DNA of 64,000 nt from Spirochaetota bacterium (GCA_023398165.1 JAEWSQ010000005.1:186001-250000), one strand, 5' to 3'. Positions 42,935-52,413 are shown, numbered from the stretch's first letter. Notes: generated by a model from the letters alone, not told the origin. Numbers and translations are program-made.

Positions 42935-43978
42935 TTATTCTTCTTTTATTGAAACGTCGAATAACAGCGATGCCGTGTAGCTTTTCCCTTTGAAGGCCTG
43001 AATAACTTTCACCGTTTCAAATCCGTCCAGTACAAAACGCAGAACATATTCACCTTCCTGAATTTTATACGGTTTATCAAAATTTACAAGCTGTATGTCG
43101 CCGAAATACAAAGAAACACTTTGAGGAATTGAAACATATAAAAGCGGCTCATTATCAATAAGCTGAATTTGAAGTTTATTTACAAGAGCCTGTTCAATTT
43201 TTACGGTCCGTACCTCATTCCGGTAAGAATCCGATACTATGGAAATATAATGAATTCCTGAAGGCAGTAGAATAGTTCCATTAGTCAGTACAGCCTGCTT
43301 CTCATCGATAAAAACAGTATACGGTTTCTTTTCCTGCAGATTTTTTTTCTGAATGTCTTTATCATCAGAAACTGTCGAAAGCACGGGCAGGTTTTGGACA
43401 GAAGAAGGATCAGGATAAAGAACTGAAAGATCAAGAAGCCCTTTGTCAATTACGACAGGTTTCACTTCGACGTCGAAAACTGCTTCGAGTACAGACACAG
43501 GGGTTCCCTTCATAACAAGCTGAAGTCTGAAATAAACATACCCTTCTGAAATATCAACTATTGCCGGGAGCAGCGCAGTATAAGGAGTCTCTTTTAAACC
43601 ATGATTCTTTATCAGCGGTATTTGAAGATTGTAACTCAGTTTTCCGGGGAACGTATCGAGGTACAGTTTATCCCCTTCATAATCAATTATTGTGCCCTCC
43701 GCTTCCGGTTTTACCCCTGTATACACCGAATATGCTATTGCATCCCTGTATTCAGCCGCAGCTTTGGGAATTTTAACTTCAAGCGAAAGCGCCTTTAAGA
43801 AAAGAGGATTGGACGGAAGTTTAACGGCCAGCATATCATTTACTGCAAGCCGGACTTTATGAGAGGAAATTTCATCTTCCATTTCGACCATGACTGTCTC
43901 ATGAACGCGGAACATGTCTTTCGCGCTGCAGAATAAAGAAAGAGAAGCGAGGAGCACTATTAAAACACTCTTTTTCAT
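42935..43978 (-). CDS. Secreted protein with PEGA-like repeats, unknown function
   Basis: The 347-residue protein has a signal peptide ending near residue 19 (LFCSAKD; the cysteine could be a weak lipobox). The rest is largely beta, and the C-terminal third has two segments of the PEGA type (IDEKQAVLTNGTILLPSGIHYISIVSD and the part from LYVSIPQSVSLYFGD to YVLRFVLDGF), seen in surface proteins of spirochaetes. It follows the M23 peptidase gene by four bases and is probably exported to the periplasm. Confidence 0.7.
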   Translation of the reverse strand: MKKSVLIVLLASLSLFCSAKDMFRVHETVMVEMEDEISSHKVRLAVNDMLAVKLPSNPLFLKALSLEVKIPKAAAEYRDAIAYSVYTGVKPEAEGTIIDYEGDKLYLDTFPGKLSYNLQIPLIKNHGLKETPYTALLPAIVDISEGYVYFRLQLVMKGTPVSVLEAVFDVEVKPVVIDKGLLDLSVLYPDPSSVQNLPVLSTVSDDKDIQKKNLQEKKPYTVFIDEKQAVLTNGTILLPSGIHYISIVSDSYRNEVRTVKIEQALVNKLQIQLIDNEPLLYVSIPQSVSLYFGDIQLVNFDKPYKIQEGEYVLRFVLDGFETVKVIQAFKGKSYTASLLFDVSIKEE

Positions 43979-43982
43979 TTTC

Positions 43983-44894
43983 CTATCCCTTTATTATTAA
44001 CAGAGGGTCTACAGTCTTCCCGTCAACCCAGATTTCAAAATGCAGATGAGCGCCTGTCGATAATCCTGATGAACCGGTCTCCCCTATTACGGCGCGGGAA
44101 TACACAATATCGCCTGCCTGTACAGAAATCCTGGACAAATGCGCATAAAAACTCCGGGTTGCAGAATCATGCTTAAGTATTATGAAATTACCGTAAACAT
44201 CCGAATACCCGGTTTTTTCCACTGATCCTGACTTACACGCGGTAACCGGGGTTCCCTCGGGGGCTGCAAAATCAACTCCATCGTGGAATTTTAATTGTCC
44301 CGTTATTGGACTCTTGCGCATTCCGTAGTTTGAGGTTAATACTCCATGAGACAAAGGCAGCTGCAGAGCGGAATCAAGGAAGAAAGCACGTTCAGTGGAA
44401 CTTAACCGCGCATTTTGTATAAAATAATACTTTGTACCGTTAAAAGTATAGCATGAAAATTCAGAGAGTGCCAAGTATTTTTCTGCAAGAAGAATTTCCA
44501 ATGGAGTTTTCGGATCCGAGGGTAAAAAAAGGCCTGGACAGGTCGGCAGGAGCAATACTTTCCCGTCAAGTGAAACATCATTGCCGTTTATCCGGTTTAA
44601 TGTGGCTACCGTCTCATACGGCAGAGTACAGCGGGATGAAATTGTAAGAAGAGTATCGGAACTGGTAGACGTGTACGAAAAAAACAGGGGGATGATCTGT
44701 TCACTGGAAGAGGCAATGAGTTTGTATGAATTTTCAACTTCCTGTGAGAACTGTTTGAATAGAAGATTTTTAGAAGAAAGTTCTGTTATGACAGGATACA
44801 TGGAATTCTGACTGTATAGCGAAACGCAAAAAAAACAGATAAGAACTGATAAGAAATTCTTATTTCCTTTTATACACAAAGGATACGGTTCCAT
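43983..44894 (-). CDS. M23-family peptidoglycan endopeptidase
   Basis: This about 303-residue protein has a signal peptide, a LysM-like segment (SRCTLPYETVATLNRING, about 88-106) and a C-terminal LytM/M23 domain with its zinc ligands: His and Asp in KFHDGVDFAAP (about 208) and the GAHLHFEIW motif (about 280). It should cut peptide cross-links of the wall or, if inactive, act as an amidase activator; the motifs look intact. The start is uncertain (ATG at 44894 or a TTG two codons earlier); it overlaps the preceding gene by about 35 bases. Confidence 0.85.
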   Translation of the reverse strand: MEPYPLCIKGNKNFLSVLICFFCVSLYSQNSMYPVITELSSKNLLFKQFSQEVENSYKLIASSSEQIIPLFFSYTSTSSDTLLTISSRCTLPYETVATLNRINGNDVSLDGKVLLLPTCPGLFLPSDPKTPLEILLAEKYLALSEFSCYTFNGTKYYFIQNARLSSTERAFFLDSALQLPLSHGVLTSNYGMRKSPITGQLKFHDGVDFAAPEGTPVTACKSGSVEKTGYSDVYGNFIILKHDSATRSFYAHLSRISVQAGDIVYSRAVIGETGSSGLSTGAHLHFEIWVDGKTVDPLLIIKG

Positions 44895-45273
44895 ATACAA
44901 TAAGCCCGATCAGCAGGGACAGAATACCGGGAAAGCGGTATCCGTTCATCACTAAACCTGTACAAACGGAGAGTGATAAAAGAATGATAAGACAAAGCAC
45001 CATGAAACGGACAACGTCATGAATTCTGCGTTTCCGCTCATCCTGAGGAACTGTTTTATAAAAAGTATATATTTTTTTAACTGCGGTAAAAACAATAAAA
45101 AGAACAACACCTGATGCAATTGCCAGCGAATATAACGATGGATTTGCGGTTGAAAATTTCCATAAAGGAGTGACAACAAGAAGAGCAAATAAAGCGCAAA
45201 ATACTACCAACAGTAGTATTTTAATAAGAAATGAGAAAAACTTAATATACGGTGAAAAAAAATTCCGGCTCAT
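44860..45273 (-). CDS. Small membrane protein of unknown function
   Basis: This 137-residue protein has about four hydrophobic segments (about 12-32, 44-60, 85-105 and 113-130) with a basic loop QDERKRRIHD between the second and third. I do not recognise the family. I use the ATG at 45273 with AAGG close upstream. It overlaps the start of the M23 peptidase gene, which suggests coupled translation. Two 38-bp tandem repeats lie in its upstream region. Confidence 0.65.
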   Translation of the reverse strand: MSRNFFSPYIKFFSFLIKILLLVVFCALFALLVVTPLWKFSTANPSLYSLAIASGVVLFIVFTAVKKIYTFYKTVPQDERKRRIHDVVRFMVLCLIILLSLSVCTGLVMNGYRFPGILSLLIGLIVYGTVSFVYKRK

Positions 45274-45280
45274 ATACCTT

Positions 45281-45356
45281 AACAAGATCTTGTCCCTTCC
45301 GGGACAGCCCTATGTTTTAACAAGATGCTGTCCCATTCGGGACAGCCCTATGTTTA
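45281..45356. repeat. Two diverged 38-bp tandem repeats
   Basis: Copies at 45281-45318 and 45319-45356 share all but five positions. Each contains a hairpin (TGTCCC/GGGACA); in the second copy the stem extends to GCTGTCCC/GGGACAGC. They fill the gap between the ferredoxin terminator and the next gene, whose start lies by the first copy. Confidence 0.85.
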
Positions 45357-45360
45357 ATTG

Positions 45361-45389
45361 CAAAAAACCAGCAGTTGAGCTGCTGGTTT
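45361..45389 (-). terminator. Intrinsic terminator after the ferredoxin gene
   Basis: AAACCAGCAG/CTGCTGGTTT with loop TTGAG, followed by six T on the minus strand. Confidence 0.88.
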
Positions 45390-45393
45390 CTCA

Positions 45394-45564
45394 TTATTCT
45401 TCAATAATTGCTTCTGTGGGACAGGCAGCTGAACAAGCGCCGCAGCTCACACAAGTATCAGCATCAATGACGCGTTTATCGTCCTTCTCGCTGATTGCTC
45501 CTACCGGGCATTCACCTTCACATGCTCCGCAGTTTACACAGGCATCCGTAATTTTATAAGCCAT
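45394..45564 (-). CDS. 2[4Fe-4S] ferredoxin
   Basis: A 56-residue clostridial-type ferredoxin. Both cluster motifs are complete: CVNCGACEGECP and CVSCGACSAACP, each CxxCxxCxxxCP. It should carry electrons in the cytoplasm for anaerobic metabolism such as pyruvate oxidation. GAGG precedes the ATG, and a strong terminator follows. It is divergent from the AAA+ ATPase gene. Confidence 0.95.
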   Translation of the reverse strand: MAYKITDACVNCGACEGECPVGAISEKDDKRVIDADTCVSCGACSAACPTEAIIEE

Positions 45565-45664
45565 ACTAAAACCTCATATAATGAATTTGTACCATTAAAA
45601 TACCATAGAAAACCGATAAAGACAAGCCGATTGTATAAAAATACCTCTTTTTTTTCCAAACAGG

Positions 45665-45693
45665 TTGCCCTATGCCCTGTCTTGAGGCATAAT
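45665..45693 (+). promoter_or_regulatory. Promoter of the AAA+ ATPase gene, predicting a leaderless mRNA
   Basis: TTGCCC (45665-45670), 17 bases, CATAAT (45688-45693), then seven bases to the ATG at 45701. An ATG at 45692 lies inside the -10 box and is unlikely. Confidence 0.6.
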
Positions 45694-45700
45694 GTACAAC

Positions 45701-47455
45701 ATGGGTGGAAAACAGCAGTTAATAAAAAAGAATCTGTCATTCATTAAGGTTTTGCCTCAATGGGCACAGGATCTTTCATACAAGTACTGTTCAAAAACAG
45801 TAAATATGTACATCGTTCACGGCAACATACGCGACTTTTTGCCGCATACGATGAACGAAGGGGAGTTTTCTTTTAAGAAAATTCAGGAATATATTTCAGA
45901 TGTTTTATTCGGCAACGGCGACATTATTGCGTACTTTGACCGTTCAAGCGGCGTTACCTTCTGTTCTTCGGCAATGGAAAAAGAATATCTTTCCGTGATG
46001 AAAAAATTTTTTCCCAATGCATCAGGCGAAGACTTATTATCGCGGAATCCTGAAAAATCATTTGAATTTTTAGAAAAATATTTTCTCATTAATATTCCTC
46101 AAAAAAAAAGAATCGTGTTCCTCATAGATTATGCTGAAACTGTTGTTCCCTATGAGAGCATCGGAGATCTTGATGAGACAGACAGATTTTGTCTCGTGAC
46201 GCTGAACCGGTGGTCTCATGAACCGGTTTTTACCCAGGGCGATGTTTCCATAATCCTTCTCACCGAAAACCTGACCGATATAAACTCGCGTCTTACCTCT
46301 TCACCCTCTGTCGTAAAAGTGGCAATTCCTCTTCCAGACCGTGAACTGCGCACTCTTTTTCTTGAGTATCTGCTGGCGCAGGAATTAATGCTTTTGGACA
46401 GAGGCTTAACACCTGAAAAAATGGGATCTCTTTCTGCAGGCCTCAATTTATGGCATCTGCATCAGCTTGCAACCGAATCTTTCCAGGAGGATGTTCCTAT
46501 AAGTCTTGATTTTCTCCGCAACAAAAAAAAAGAGATTATTGAAAAAGAAGGAGCCGGCCTGATCGAGTTTTTAGAAACAGAACACGATCTTTCATATGTT
46601 TCGGGTCACGATTTTGTTAAAAACAGATTTAAAAATGCATCCCGGGCAATAAAGCAGAATCAGCTCGATGTTCTTCCTATGGGATACCTTATAGCAGGCC
46701 CCATCGGAACCGGCAAGAGTTTTTTAGTAAGCGCATTCGCCGGAGAAATAGGAATTCCCATGGTACGGCTGTGTAATTTTTATGCTAATGGAAGCGGAGT
46801 TTCTGAAACCAATTTAGAGAGAGTTCTCAGTATTCTAAAAGCCATGACGCCGGTGGCAGTCATGATCGATGAAGCGGACACCTTTTTGGGAAGCAGAGAA
46901 GACAAGCGGGGCGACGGATCAGGCAGCAGAATCTTTGCCCAGATAGCCTCATTCATGGGCAACACGGACTACCGCGGGAAGATTATCTGGTTTTTAATTA
47001 CAAGCAGACCGGATCTTATACCGATCGATTTAAAAAGACAGGGAAGAGCCGAAGAGCATCTTGCGCTTTTTTATCCTGAGAGCACTGACGAAAAAATCGC
47101 ACTCTTTGAGACCATGCAGAGAAAGCTCGACATTAAGGTGGAAAAATTTCCCCTGCAGGAAGTTTTTAAAAAAGTCTCGTTCGAAATGTCCGGTGCAGAT
47201 ATTGAAGCAGTACTCGTGAGAGCAAAGATGGAAGCTGCGATGGATAAACGTGTCATTGTGACAAAGCAGGATCTCGACCAGACAATAAAGGATTTCATAC
47301 CGCCTGTATATCCGTATGAAATTGAACTTCAAAACCTTGTTGCCGTTCTTGAATGTACAAGCCGTGAAATGGTTCCTAAGAAATTTCAAACAATGGACAG
47401 AACAAAACTTGCCGCGGAGATCCGTGAATTAAAACAGCTTCTCGGCACAGTATAA
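45701..47455 (+). CDS. AAA+ ATPase of unknown function
   Basis: This 584-residue cytosolic protein has an N-terminal part of unknown function (about 1-270; HGNIRDFLPHTMNE and a P-loop-free alpha/beta domain) and a C-terminal AAA+ module (about 300-530). In the module Walker A is AGPIGTGKSFLVSAF, Walker B is VAVMIDEADTFLGS, sensor 1 lies near WFLITSRPDL and the arginine finger region near KRQGRAEEH. The N-terminal half looks like a decayed second ATPase domain. The partner is unknown. It precedes deoC by 12 bases. Confidence 0.8.
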   Translation: MGGKQQLIKKNLSFIKVLPQWAQDLSYKYCSKTVNMYIVHGNIRDFLPHTMNEGEFSFKKIQEYISDVLFGNGDIIAYFDRSSGVTFCSSAMEKEYLSVMKKFFPNASGEDLLSRNPEKSFEFLEKYFLINIPQKKRIVFLIDYAETVVPYESIGDLDETDRFCLVTLNRWSHEPVFTQGDVSIILLTENLTDINSRLTSSPSVVKVAIPLPDRELRTLFLEYLLAQELMLLDRGLTPEKMGSLSAGLNLWHLHQLATESFQEDVPISLDFLRNKKKEIIEKEGAGLIEFLETEHDLSYVSGHDFVKNRFKNASRAIKQNQLDVLPMGYLIAGPIGTGKSFLVSAFAGEIGIPMVRLCNFYANGSGVSETNLERVLSILKAMTPVAVMIDEADTFLGSREDKRGDGSGSRIFAQIASFMGNTDYRGKIIWFLITSRPDLIPIDLKRQGRAEEHLALFYPESTDEKIALFETMQRKLDIKVEKFPLQEVFKKVSFEMSGADIEAVLVRAKMEAAMDKRVIVTKQDLDQTIKDFIPPVYPYEIELQNLVAVLECTSREMVPKKFQTMDRTKLAAEIRELKQLLGTV

Positions 47456-47467
47456 AAGGAGTACTCA

Positions 47468-48157
47468 ATGACTGTTGAAACATTAGCCAGGATGATAGAT
47501 CACACCTGTTTAAAAGCCTCAGCTGGAAAGACTGATATTGAAAAGTTATGCAGAGAAGCAGAGTTGTACGGATTTGCAAGCGTGTGTGTTAATTCAAACA
47601 GGGTAAAAGATGCTTATTTTTTTTTACACAATAAATCTGTGAAAATTTGCGCGGTTGCGGGTTTTCCTCTCGGAGCGATGAGTACTGAAAGCAAGGCTTT
47701 CGAAGCTGCGCAGGCCGTTAATGACGGTGCTGATGAAATTGATATGGTTATATCGGTAGGTCATGCTAAAGAAAAAGACTGGACGTATGTCGAACATGAT
47801 ATACAAAACGTTATTGACGCTTGTACTGCTGAAGCCGGGAAAAAAAATAAAACATGCCTCGTAAAGGTAATTCTTGAAACCTGCTATTTATCAAACGAAG
47901 AAATAATTGAAGCAAGCTTGTGTGCAAAACGTGCCGGTGCTCATTTTTTAAAAACATCCACCGGCTTCGGAACAGGGGGCGCACTGGAGGAACACGTTCA
48001 TCTCATGCGTGAAATTGCAGGTACTTCCATGGGAGTGAAAGCCAGCGGAGGCATAAAAACCCTGGAAAGCGCCTTTAAAATGATCAATGCCGGAGCAAAC
48101 CGTCTAGGGTTATCATCCGGCATTGATATAATCAAAGAGCTTTCTGCCGCCCGGTAG
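47468..48157 (+). CDS. deoC: Deoxyribose-phosphate aldolase
   Basis: The 229-residue enzyme splits deoxyribose 5-phosphate into glyceraldehyde 3-phosphate and acetaldehyde. The Schiff-base lysine is in HFLKTSTGFGTGGA (about residue 160), the proton-relay region includes EIDMVISVG and VKVILETCYL, and VKASGGIKT (about 196) binds phosphate. AAGGAG precedes the ATG. It follows the AAA+ gene in what looks like one transcript, although the link in function is not obvious. Confidence 0.95.
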   Translation: MTVETLARMIDHTCLKASAGKTDIEKLCREAELYGFASVCVNSNRVKDAYFFLHNKSVKICAVAGFPLGAMSTESKAFEAAQAVNDGADEIDMVISVGHAKEKDWTYVEHDIQNVIDACTAEAGKKNKTCLVKVILETCYLSNEEIIEASLCAKRAGAHFLKTSTGFGTGGALEEHVHLMREIAGTSMGVKASGGIKTLESAFKMINAGANRLGLSSGIDIIKELSAAR

Positions 48158-48190
48158 TAAATTACTACAGCAGCATCAACTGGTAATCCT

Positions 48191-49387
48191 TTATTTTTTT
48201 ACTGTCTTAGCAGCCTTTGCTTTCGGTTCTGCTTTTGTTTTTGCTGCCGGTTTTGCAGCAGGCTTGGCAGCTTTTGCTTTCGGTTCTGCTTTTGCCTTTG
48301 CAGGTTTTGCGGCAGCCTTTGGAGAGGTTTTTGCTTTTACAGCAGTCTTTGCCTTCGGCTCTGCCTTTGCCTTCGCTGCCGGTTTAGCTGCAGTCTTTAC
48401 GGCGGGTTTTGCTTTTGCAGCAGGCTTTGCTGCCTTTGCTTTCGGTTCTGCTTTTGCCTTTGCAGGTTTTGCGGCAGCTTTTGGAGAGGCTTTTGCTTTT
48501 ACAGCAGTCTTTGCCTTCGGTTCAGCTTTTGCCTTTGATGCGGGTTTAGCAGCAGTCTTTGCCTTGGATTCTGCTTTTGCAGCAGGCTTGGCAGCTTTTG
48601 CTTTCGGTTCTGCTTTTGCCTTTGCAGGTTTTGCGGCAGCCTTTGCGCCAGCTTTTGGAGCAGCTTTTGCTTTTACAGCAGTCTTTGCTTTGGGCTCTGC
48701 TTTTGCCTTTGCAGCGGGTTTAGCTTTATCAGAACCATTCAATACCGGTTCTGCCTTCTTTGTTGCTGTTGTTTTATCAACAGATTCTGGATTTGCTTTT
48801 TCAGCAGCTTTAGTTTTCACCTTTCGTGCTCCTTCTTTGTTCGGCCAACTCAATTCCTTTACTACTTTATCAGCCAATGTATCGCTTACCTTTTTTGAAT
48901 CAGCAAGCGGAATATTTGCATTTTGATTAAATGTCTTTTGCAGAAGTGATGAAAGAGTGTCCTGTATTCCCGGTTTTGCAAAAACGATGAATGAAAAATT
49001 CAATCCTGAAGGTTTAAGAATGGTAAACGAAGTCATTACCATCTGGGGTTCTTTGCTGTACATAATCTTATACTGATTACGGCAGGTATAAATTTCAAGA
49101 TCATGAAAACGAAGCGGTATTTGAAATTTTGACGGACGTACATAGGGTTCCTGCGCCTTCATCGTATAGGTCGTCGGCTCCACAAGAATATAGATCTTTT
49201 TTCCATTCGACTGGAATGTAATTGAATCTCCTGAAGAATAAAAATTCTTTACTTCTGAATATGAAATAATCTCGAGTATAGTATACGGAGTGTCACTCAT
49301 AAAAAAACCTGATATTACGTATCCTTCATCTTTGGGAAGCATATTCTGTTTATATGCCTCATATAAATCCATTGCCTTCACATCCAT
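48191..49387 (-). CDS. Protein with long Lys-Ala-Pro-Glu repeat tail
   Basis: The 398-residue protein has two parts. Residues 1-175 form a compact soluble domain (beta-rich, no signal peptide) that I do not recognise. Residues 176-398 are a low-complexity tail of Ala, Lys, Pro and a few Glu, built from blocks such as KAKAEPKAKTAVKA and AAKPAKAKAEPKAKAAK, like histone H1 or HU-tail proteins. The tail could bind DNA or RNA non-specifically. The matching DNA (about 48200-48730) is internally repetitive and could vary in length. AAGGAG precedes the ATG. Confidence 0.75.
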   Translation of the reverse strand: MDVKAMDLYEAYKQNMLPKDEGYVISGFFMSDTPYTILEIISYSEVKNFYSSGDSITFQSNGKKIYILVEPTTYTMKAQEPYVRPSKFQIPLRFHDLEIYTCRNQYKIMYSKEPQMVMTSFTILKPSGLNFSFIVFAKPGIQDTLSSLLQKTFNQNANIPLADSKKVSDTLADKVVKELSWPNKEGARKVKTKAAEKANPESVDKTTATKKAEPVLNGSDKAKPAAKAKAEPKAKTAVKAKAAPKAGAKAAAKPAKAKAEPKAKAAKPAAKAESKAKTAAKPASKAKAEPKAKTAVKAKASPKAAAKPAKAKAEPKAKAAKPAAKAKPAVKTAAKPAAKAKAEPKAKTAVKAKTSPKAAAKPAKAKAEPKAKAAKPAAKPAAKTKAEPKAKAAKTVKK

Positions 49388-49420
49388 AGCGGGCTCCTTT
49401 TATTTAGAAAAAAATCACCT

Positions 49421-49439
49421 GTGCATAGTATAGATGCAC
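49421..49439 (-). promoter_or_regulatory. Palindrome over the -10 region of the repeat-tail gene
   Basis: GTGCAT and ATGCAC flank CTATACT (minus strand), which contains a TATACT-type -10 box. A regulator could bind here; no clear -35 box is seen. Confidence 0.4.
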
Positions 49440-49455
49440 TATTATAAAAAAGCAA

Positions 49456-51363
49456 TTATTTTTTTCCTATTGACGGATCAAACTGCCTTGCCATATCAAT
49501 CACACCCATCCGTTCATAAATTTTTGCTGTTTTCTTTGAAATACGGATATCAGACGGAAATAATTTAAAGGCGCTGCGCAGTGTATCGAGGGCTTTTTCT
49601 TTTTCATCCAGCTGAAGCAGAAGACTTGCTTCTATAAGTGCACCGTCAGCATCGAGGGAATAGGTCTTATGCCATAATTGTATAAACCGCAGAGCCTGTG
49701 CATGCATTGAAAGTTTTACAAGACAAAACACATACCGCTGCATGCAGCGTCTGTCCGAGGAATCCTGCTGAAGGAGGCTCCTGTATAATACAGCGCTCTT
49801 GTGATACTCTCCTGATCTTCTTCTGAATGACGCAAGATTTCTTGCGAGTGTAATTTGATGGGATGAGTACGGAATAAGGAGTTCAATATTGTCCGCAGCT
49901 GCTTTCCATTTTTTCTGAACAGTCAGCATGCGGATGTACTTTTTCCTGACAGAAACATGAGACGGCCATATTTCCAGAAACTGCTTGTATGCAGTCTCGA
50001 GATCCCTCTTTTTTTTCTGCTTTTCATAACAGTCTATGAGCATTAATCGGTATTCTTCTGAACGAGGATTAAACTCAATTAGTTTAAAAAGCCATGACTG
50101 TGCAAATTCGGGAAGTCCGACTGCAATATACCGGGAAGCGAGTAATCCCATCATATACATGTCGCGCGGATTTTTTAAATATACTTTTTGAATCTGTTCA
50201 AGATTTTTTTTAGCATCACCGCCCGTTTTTGCATCACAGATAACCGAATAGTATTGCACTGTATCCTCATCAAGAGTGACAGTACTGTCGCGGCGGTGAA
50301 GCTCATTCTGTAAACTTTTCCAGTCTTCCATTGAAAGATACGTCATTAATAATCCGTAGCGGCACGCCGGATATTTTGGATCAAGACTCCGTGCCTTTGA
50401 AAAATGATTTACCGCTTCTTCATATTTTCCAAGATTTCTGCTCGCCTCCCCCATAAATGAATGGACTGATGCATCGGAGCCGAAGAGTTTAATATACATT
50501 CTTCCGGTTTCAATAACACTCCTCCAGTTTTCCTTAAGAAGAGCTTTTTTAATTATCTCAAGAGCCTGAATCTGTTTATTATCAGATGCAGATGTACTGA
50601 AGGAAGAGTCCGGAAATTTACGGGAAAGAGAGGTCATGAGTTCATGAGCCTCTTTCGTTTTTCCCATCATGGTAAGTACAGTAAGTTCATACCAGTAAAG
50701 AGACGGATCGGAGGGAGACAATGATGAGGCTTTTCTGTAAGCCGTTAATGCCTCCGGGAGGGAGCCTGAATCGCGCAAACAATGCGCGCGGTACAGATGA
50801 GGAAGAACAGCATCCATACCGTTAGCAATACAGAAGTCAAACATTTTTAGCGCCAGTTCCGCATTTCCGCTGTTATATGTTTTTATCGCTTCTATAAACA
50901 AGGCATTCTGATACGCCTGATTCAGCTGTGCATTATCCGGTTCCAGATACAGCGCTTTTTTAAAAACTTCAAGAGCCTCAGAATTTTTTCCGGCTTTAAA
51001 ATATGCGGTGCCGAGAAGCCCCATGGTTGTAGCAGAATCTGATTTATACTCAAGACTTTTAATGAAACATTTTACGGCTGCCGCATAGGATGACATAGCA
51101 AGATACGATCTTCCGAGAAAAAACCAGCCGTCGCCGTCATTTCCCCTCAGACTCAAGTAGGCATTTAAAGAAGAAACCGAAAGAGCATACTGTGATAAGG
51201 CATGGTATGACCGTGCCAGATACAGCAGGACTTCCGGTTTTTCAGAAACACCCTGGATGGCCAGGGATTCAAGGAGAGCAGCCGCTTTTTTGTAATCTCT
51301 ATTGCGTCCGGCCTGTAAAGCTCGGACAAAGATCTTTTCGTACTCTTCCTTTTGTTTAACCAT
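49456..51363 (-). CDS. TPR-repeat protein
   Basis: A 635-residue helical protein made of many tetratricopeptide repeats (for example ALSQYALSVSSLNAYLSL, GKNSEALEVFKKALYLEPDN, GKYEEAVNHFSKARSLDPKY). It lacks a signal peptide and is probably a cytosolic scaffold for protein contacts. It starts nine bases after the pta stop without a good ribosome binding site, so translation may be coupled. Partner unknown. Confidence 0.85.
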   Translation of the reverse strand: MVKQKEEYEKIFVRALQAGRNRDYKKAAALLESLAIQGVSEKPEVLLYLARSYHALSQYALSVSSLNAYLSLRGNDGDGWFFLGRSYLAMSSYAAAVKCFIKSLEYKSDSATTMGLLGTAYFKAGKNSEALEVFKKALYLEPDNAQLNQAYQNALFIEAIKTYNSGNAELALKMFDFCIANGMDAVLPHLYRAHCLRDSGSLPEALTAYRKASSLSPSDPSLYWYELTVLTMMGKTKEAHELMTSLSRKFPDSSFSTSASDNKQIQALEIIKKALLKENWRSVIETGRMYIKLFGSDASVHSFMGEASRNLGKYEEAVNHFSKARSLDPKYPACRYGLLMTYLSMEDWKSLQNELHRRDSTVTLDEDTVQYYSVICDAKTGGDAKKNLEQIQKVYLKNPRDMYMMGLLASRYIAVGLPEFAQSWLFKLIEFNPRSEEYRLMLIDCYEKQKKKRDLETAYKQFLEIWPSHVSVRKKYIRMLTVQKKWKAAADNIELLIPYSSHQITLARNLASFRRRSGEYHKSAVLYRSLLQQDSSDRRCMQRYVFCLVKLSMHAQALRFIQLWHKTYSLDADGALIEASLLLQLDEKEKALDTLRSAFKLFPSDIRISKKTAKIYERMGVIDMARQFDPSIGKK

Positions 51364-51372
51364 ACACAGTTG

Positions 51373-52377
51373 TTATTTTTTTCCGGCCTGAACCATTGTA
51401 ACCGCTGCTACAGTGACTATGTCATCGATAGAACAACCGCGAGAAAGATCGCTTATAGGTTTTGCAAAACCCTGAAGGAAAGGTCCGAACGCTTCAGCAC
51501 CGGCAAGACGCTGAACCAGTTTATATCCAATATTTCCGGAACCGAGATCGGGGAAAACAAGCGTGTTTACTTTCCCGGTAACAGGACTTCCCGGAGCTTT
51601 CTTCTGTGTAACAGAGGGAACAAGGGCGGCATCTGCCTGAAGCTCGCCGTCGAGCAGTAAATCAGGGGCTTTCTCTTTTGCAAGACGGACAGCTTCCTGT
51701 ACGCGCAGAACATTATCATCTTTTCCGCCTGACCCCTTGGTGGAAAATGAAAGCATGGCAACAACAGGTTCAACCCCAATAAGATTCTTACAGGACAGGG
51801 AAGCGGAGACAGCAATATCTGAAAGCTGTTCTGCTGTTGGAGTCGGAATAACGGCGCAGTCAGAGAAAATCATCATGCCGTCTGAACCCCAGTTCTTATC
51901 TTTCATCTGCATTACAAAACAGGAGGAGGCGGTTTTTGAACCGGGAGCTGTACCGATGATCGTCAGACCTGAGCGCAAAACATCTGCGGTTGTGGATTCA
52001 GCTCCTGCCACCATTGAATCGGCTTTATCAAGCTTAACCATCATAGCGCCGAAACGCAGAGTACTTTTCATATCTATACGGGACTGTTCAGGAGTCATAC
52101 CTTTATGCTTTCGGCTTTCATAATATGTCTGGCAAAAATCTGAAAACCACGGAGAGGTTTCGGGATCAACCAGAGTTACACCGGATAAATCAATACCCTT
52201 ATCTGACGCAATTTTCTTAATAGCACAGAGATCACCCAAAAGAGTAACTTCCTTCGCCAGTTTTTCATTAATAATGCGCGCAGCTGCTGCAACTGTGCGT
52301 TCCTCTGTACCTTCAGGCAGAACCAGACGGTTTTGATATTCAACGGCTCTGGTCTTCATGACTTTAACAAAATCCAT
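51373..52377 (-). CDS. pta: Phosphate acetyltransferase
   Basis: The 334-residue enzyme is a short-form Pta, converting acetyl-CoA and phosphate to acetyl phosphate. Conserved stretches are visible: PEGTEERTVAAA (about 20), DSMVAGAESTTADVLR (about 118), FSDCAVIPTPTAEQL (about 165), SFSTKGSGGKD (about 207) and FPDLGSGNIGYKLVQRL (about 276). With an acetate kinase elsewhere it gives ATP in fermentation. A promoter with TTGAGT and TATTCT lies upstream; the gene is divergent from the bactofilin. Confidence 0.95.
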   Translation of the reverse strand: MDFVKVMKTRAVEYQNRLVLPEGTEERTVAAAARIINEKLAKEVTLLGDLCAIKKIASDKGIDLSGVTLVDPETSPWFSDFCQTYYESRKHKGMTPEQSRIDMKSTLRFGAMMVKLDKADSMVAGAESTTADVLRSGLTIIGTAPGSKTASSCFVMQMKDKNWGSDGMMIFSDCAVIPTPTAEQLSDIAVSASLSCKNLIGVEPVVAMLSFSTKGSGGKDDNVLRVQEAVRLAKEKAPDLLLDGELQADAALVPSVTQKKAPGSPVTGKVNTLVFPDLGSGNIGYKLVQRLAGAEAFGPFLQGFAKPISDLSRGCSIDDIVTVAAVTMVQAGKK

Positions 52378-52413
52378 AAATAATTCCTTATATAATCTAT
52401 AAACAGTACCTAT

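Noticed and set aside
48264..48926. Long Ala/Phe-rich frame on the plus strand
   Set aside because: It is the antisense of the Lys/Ala repeat tail; such repeats are open in several frames.
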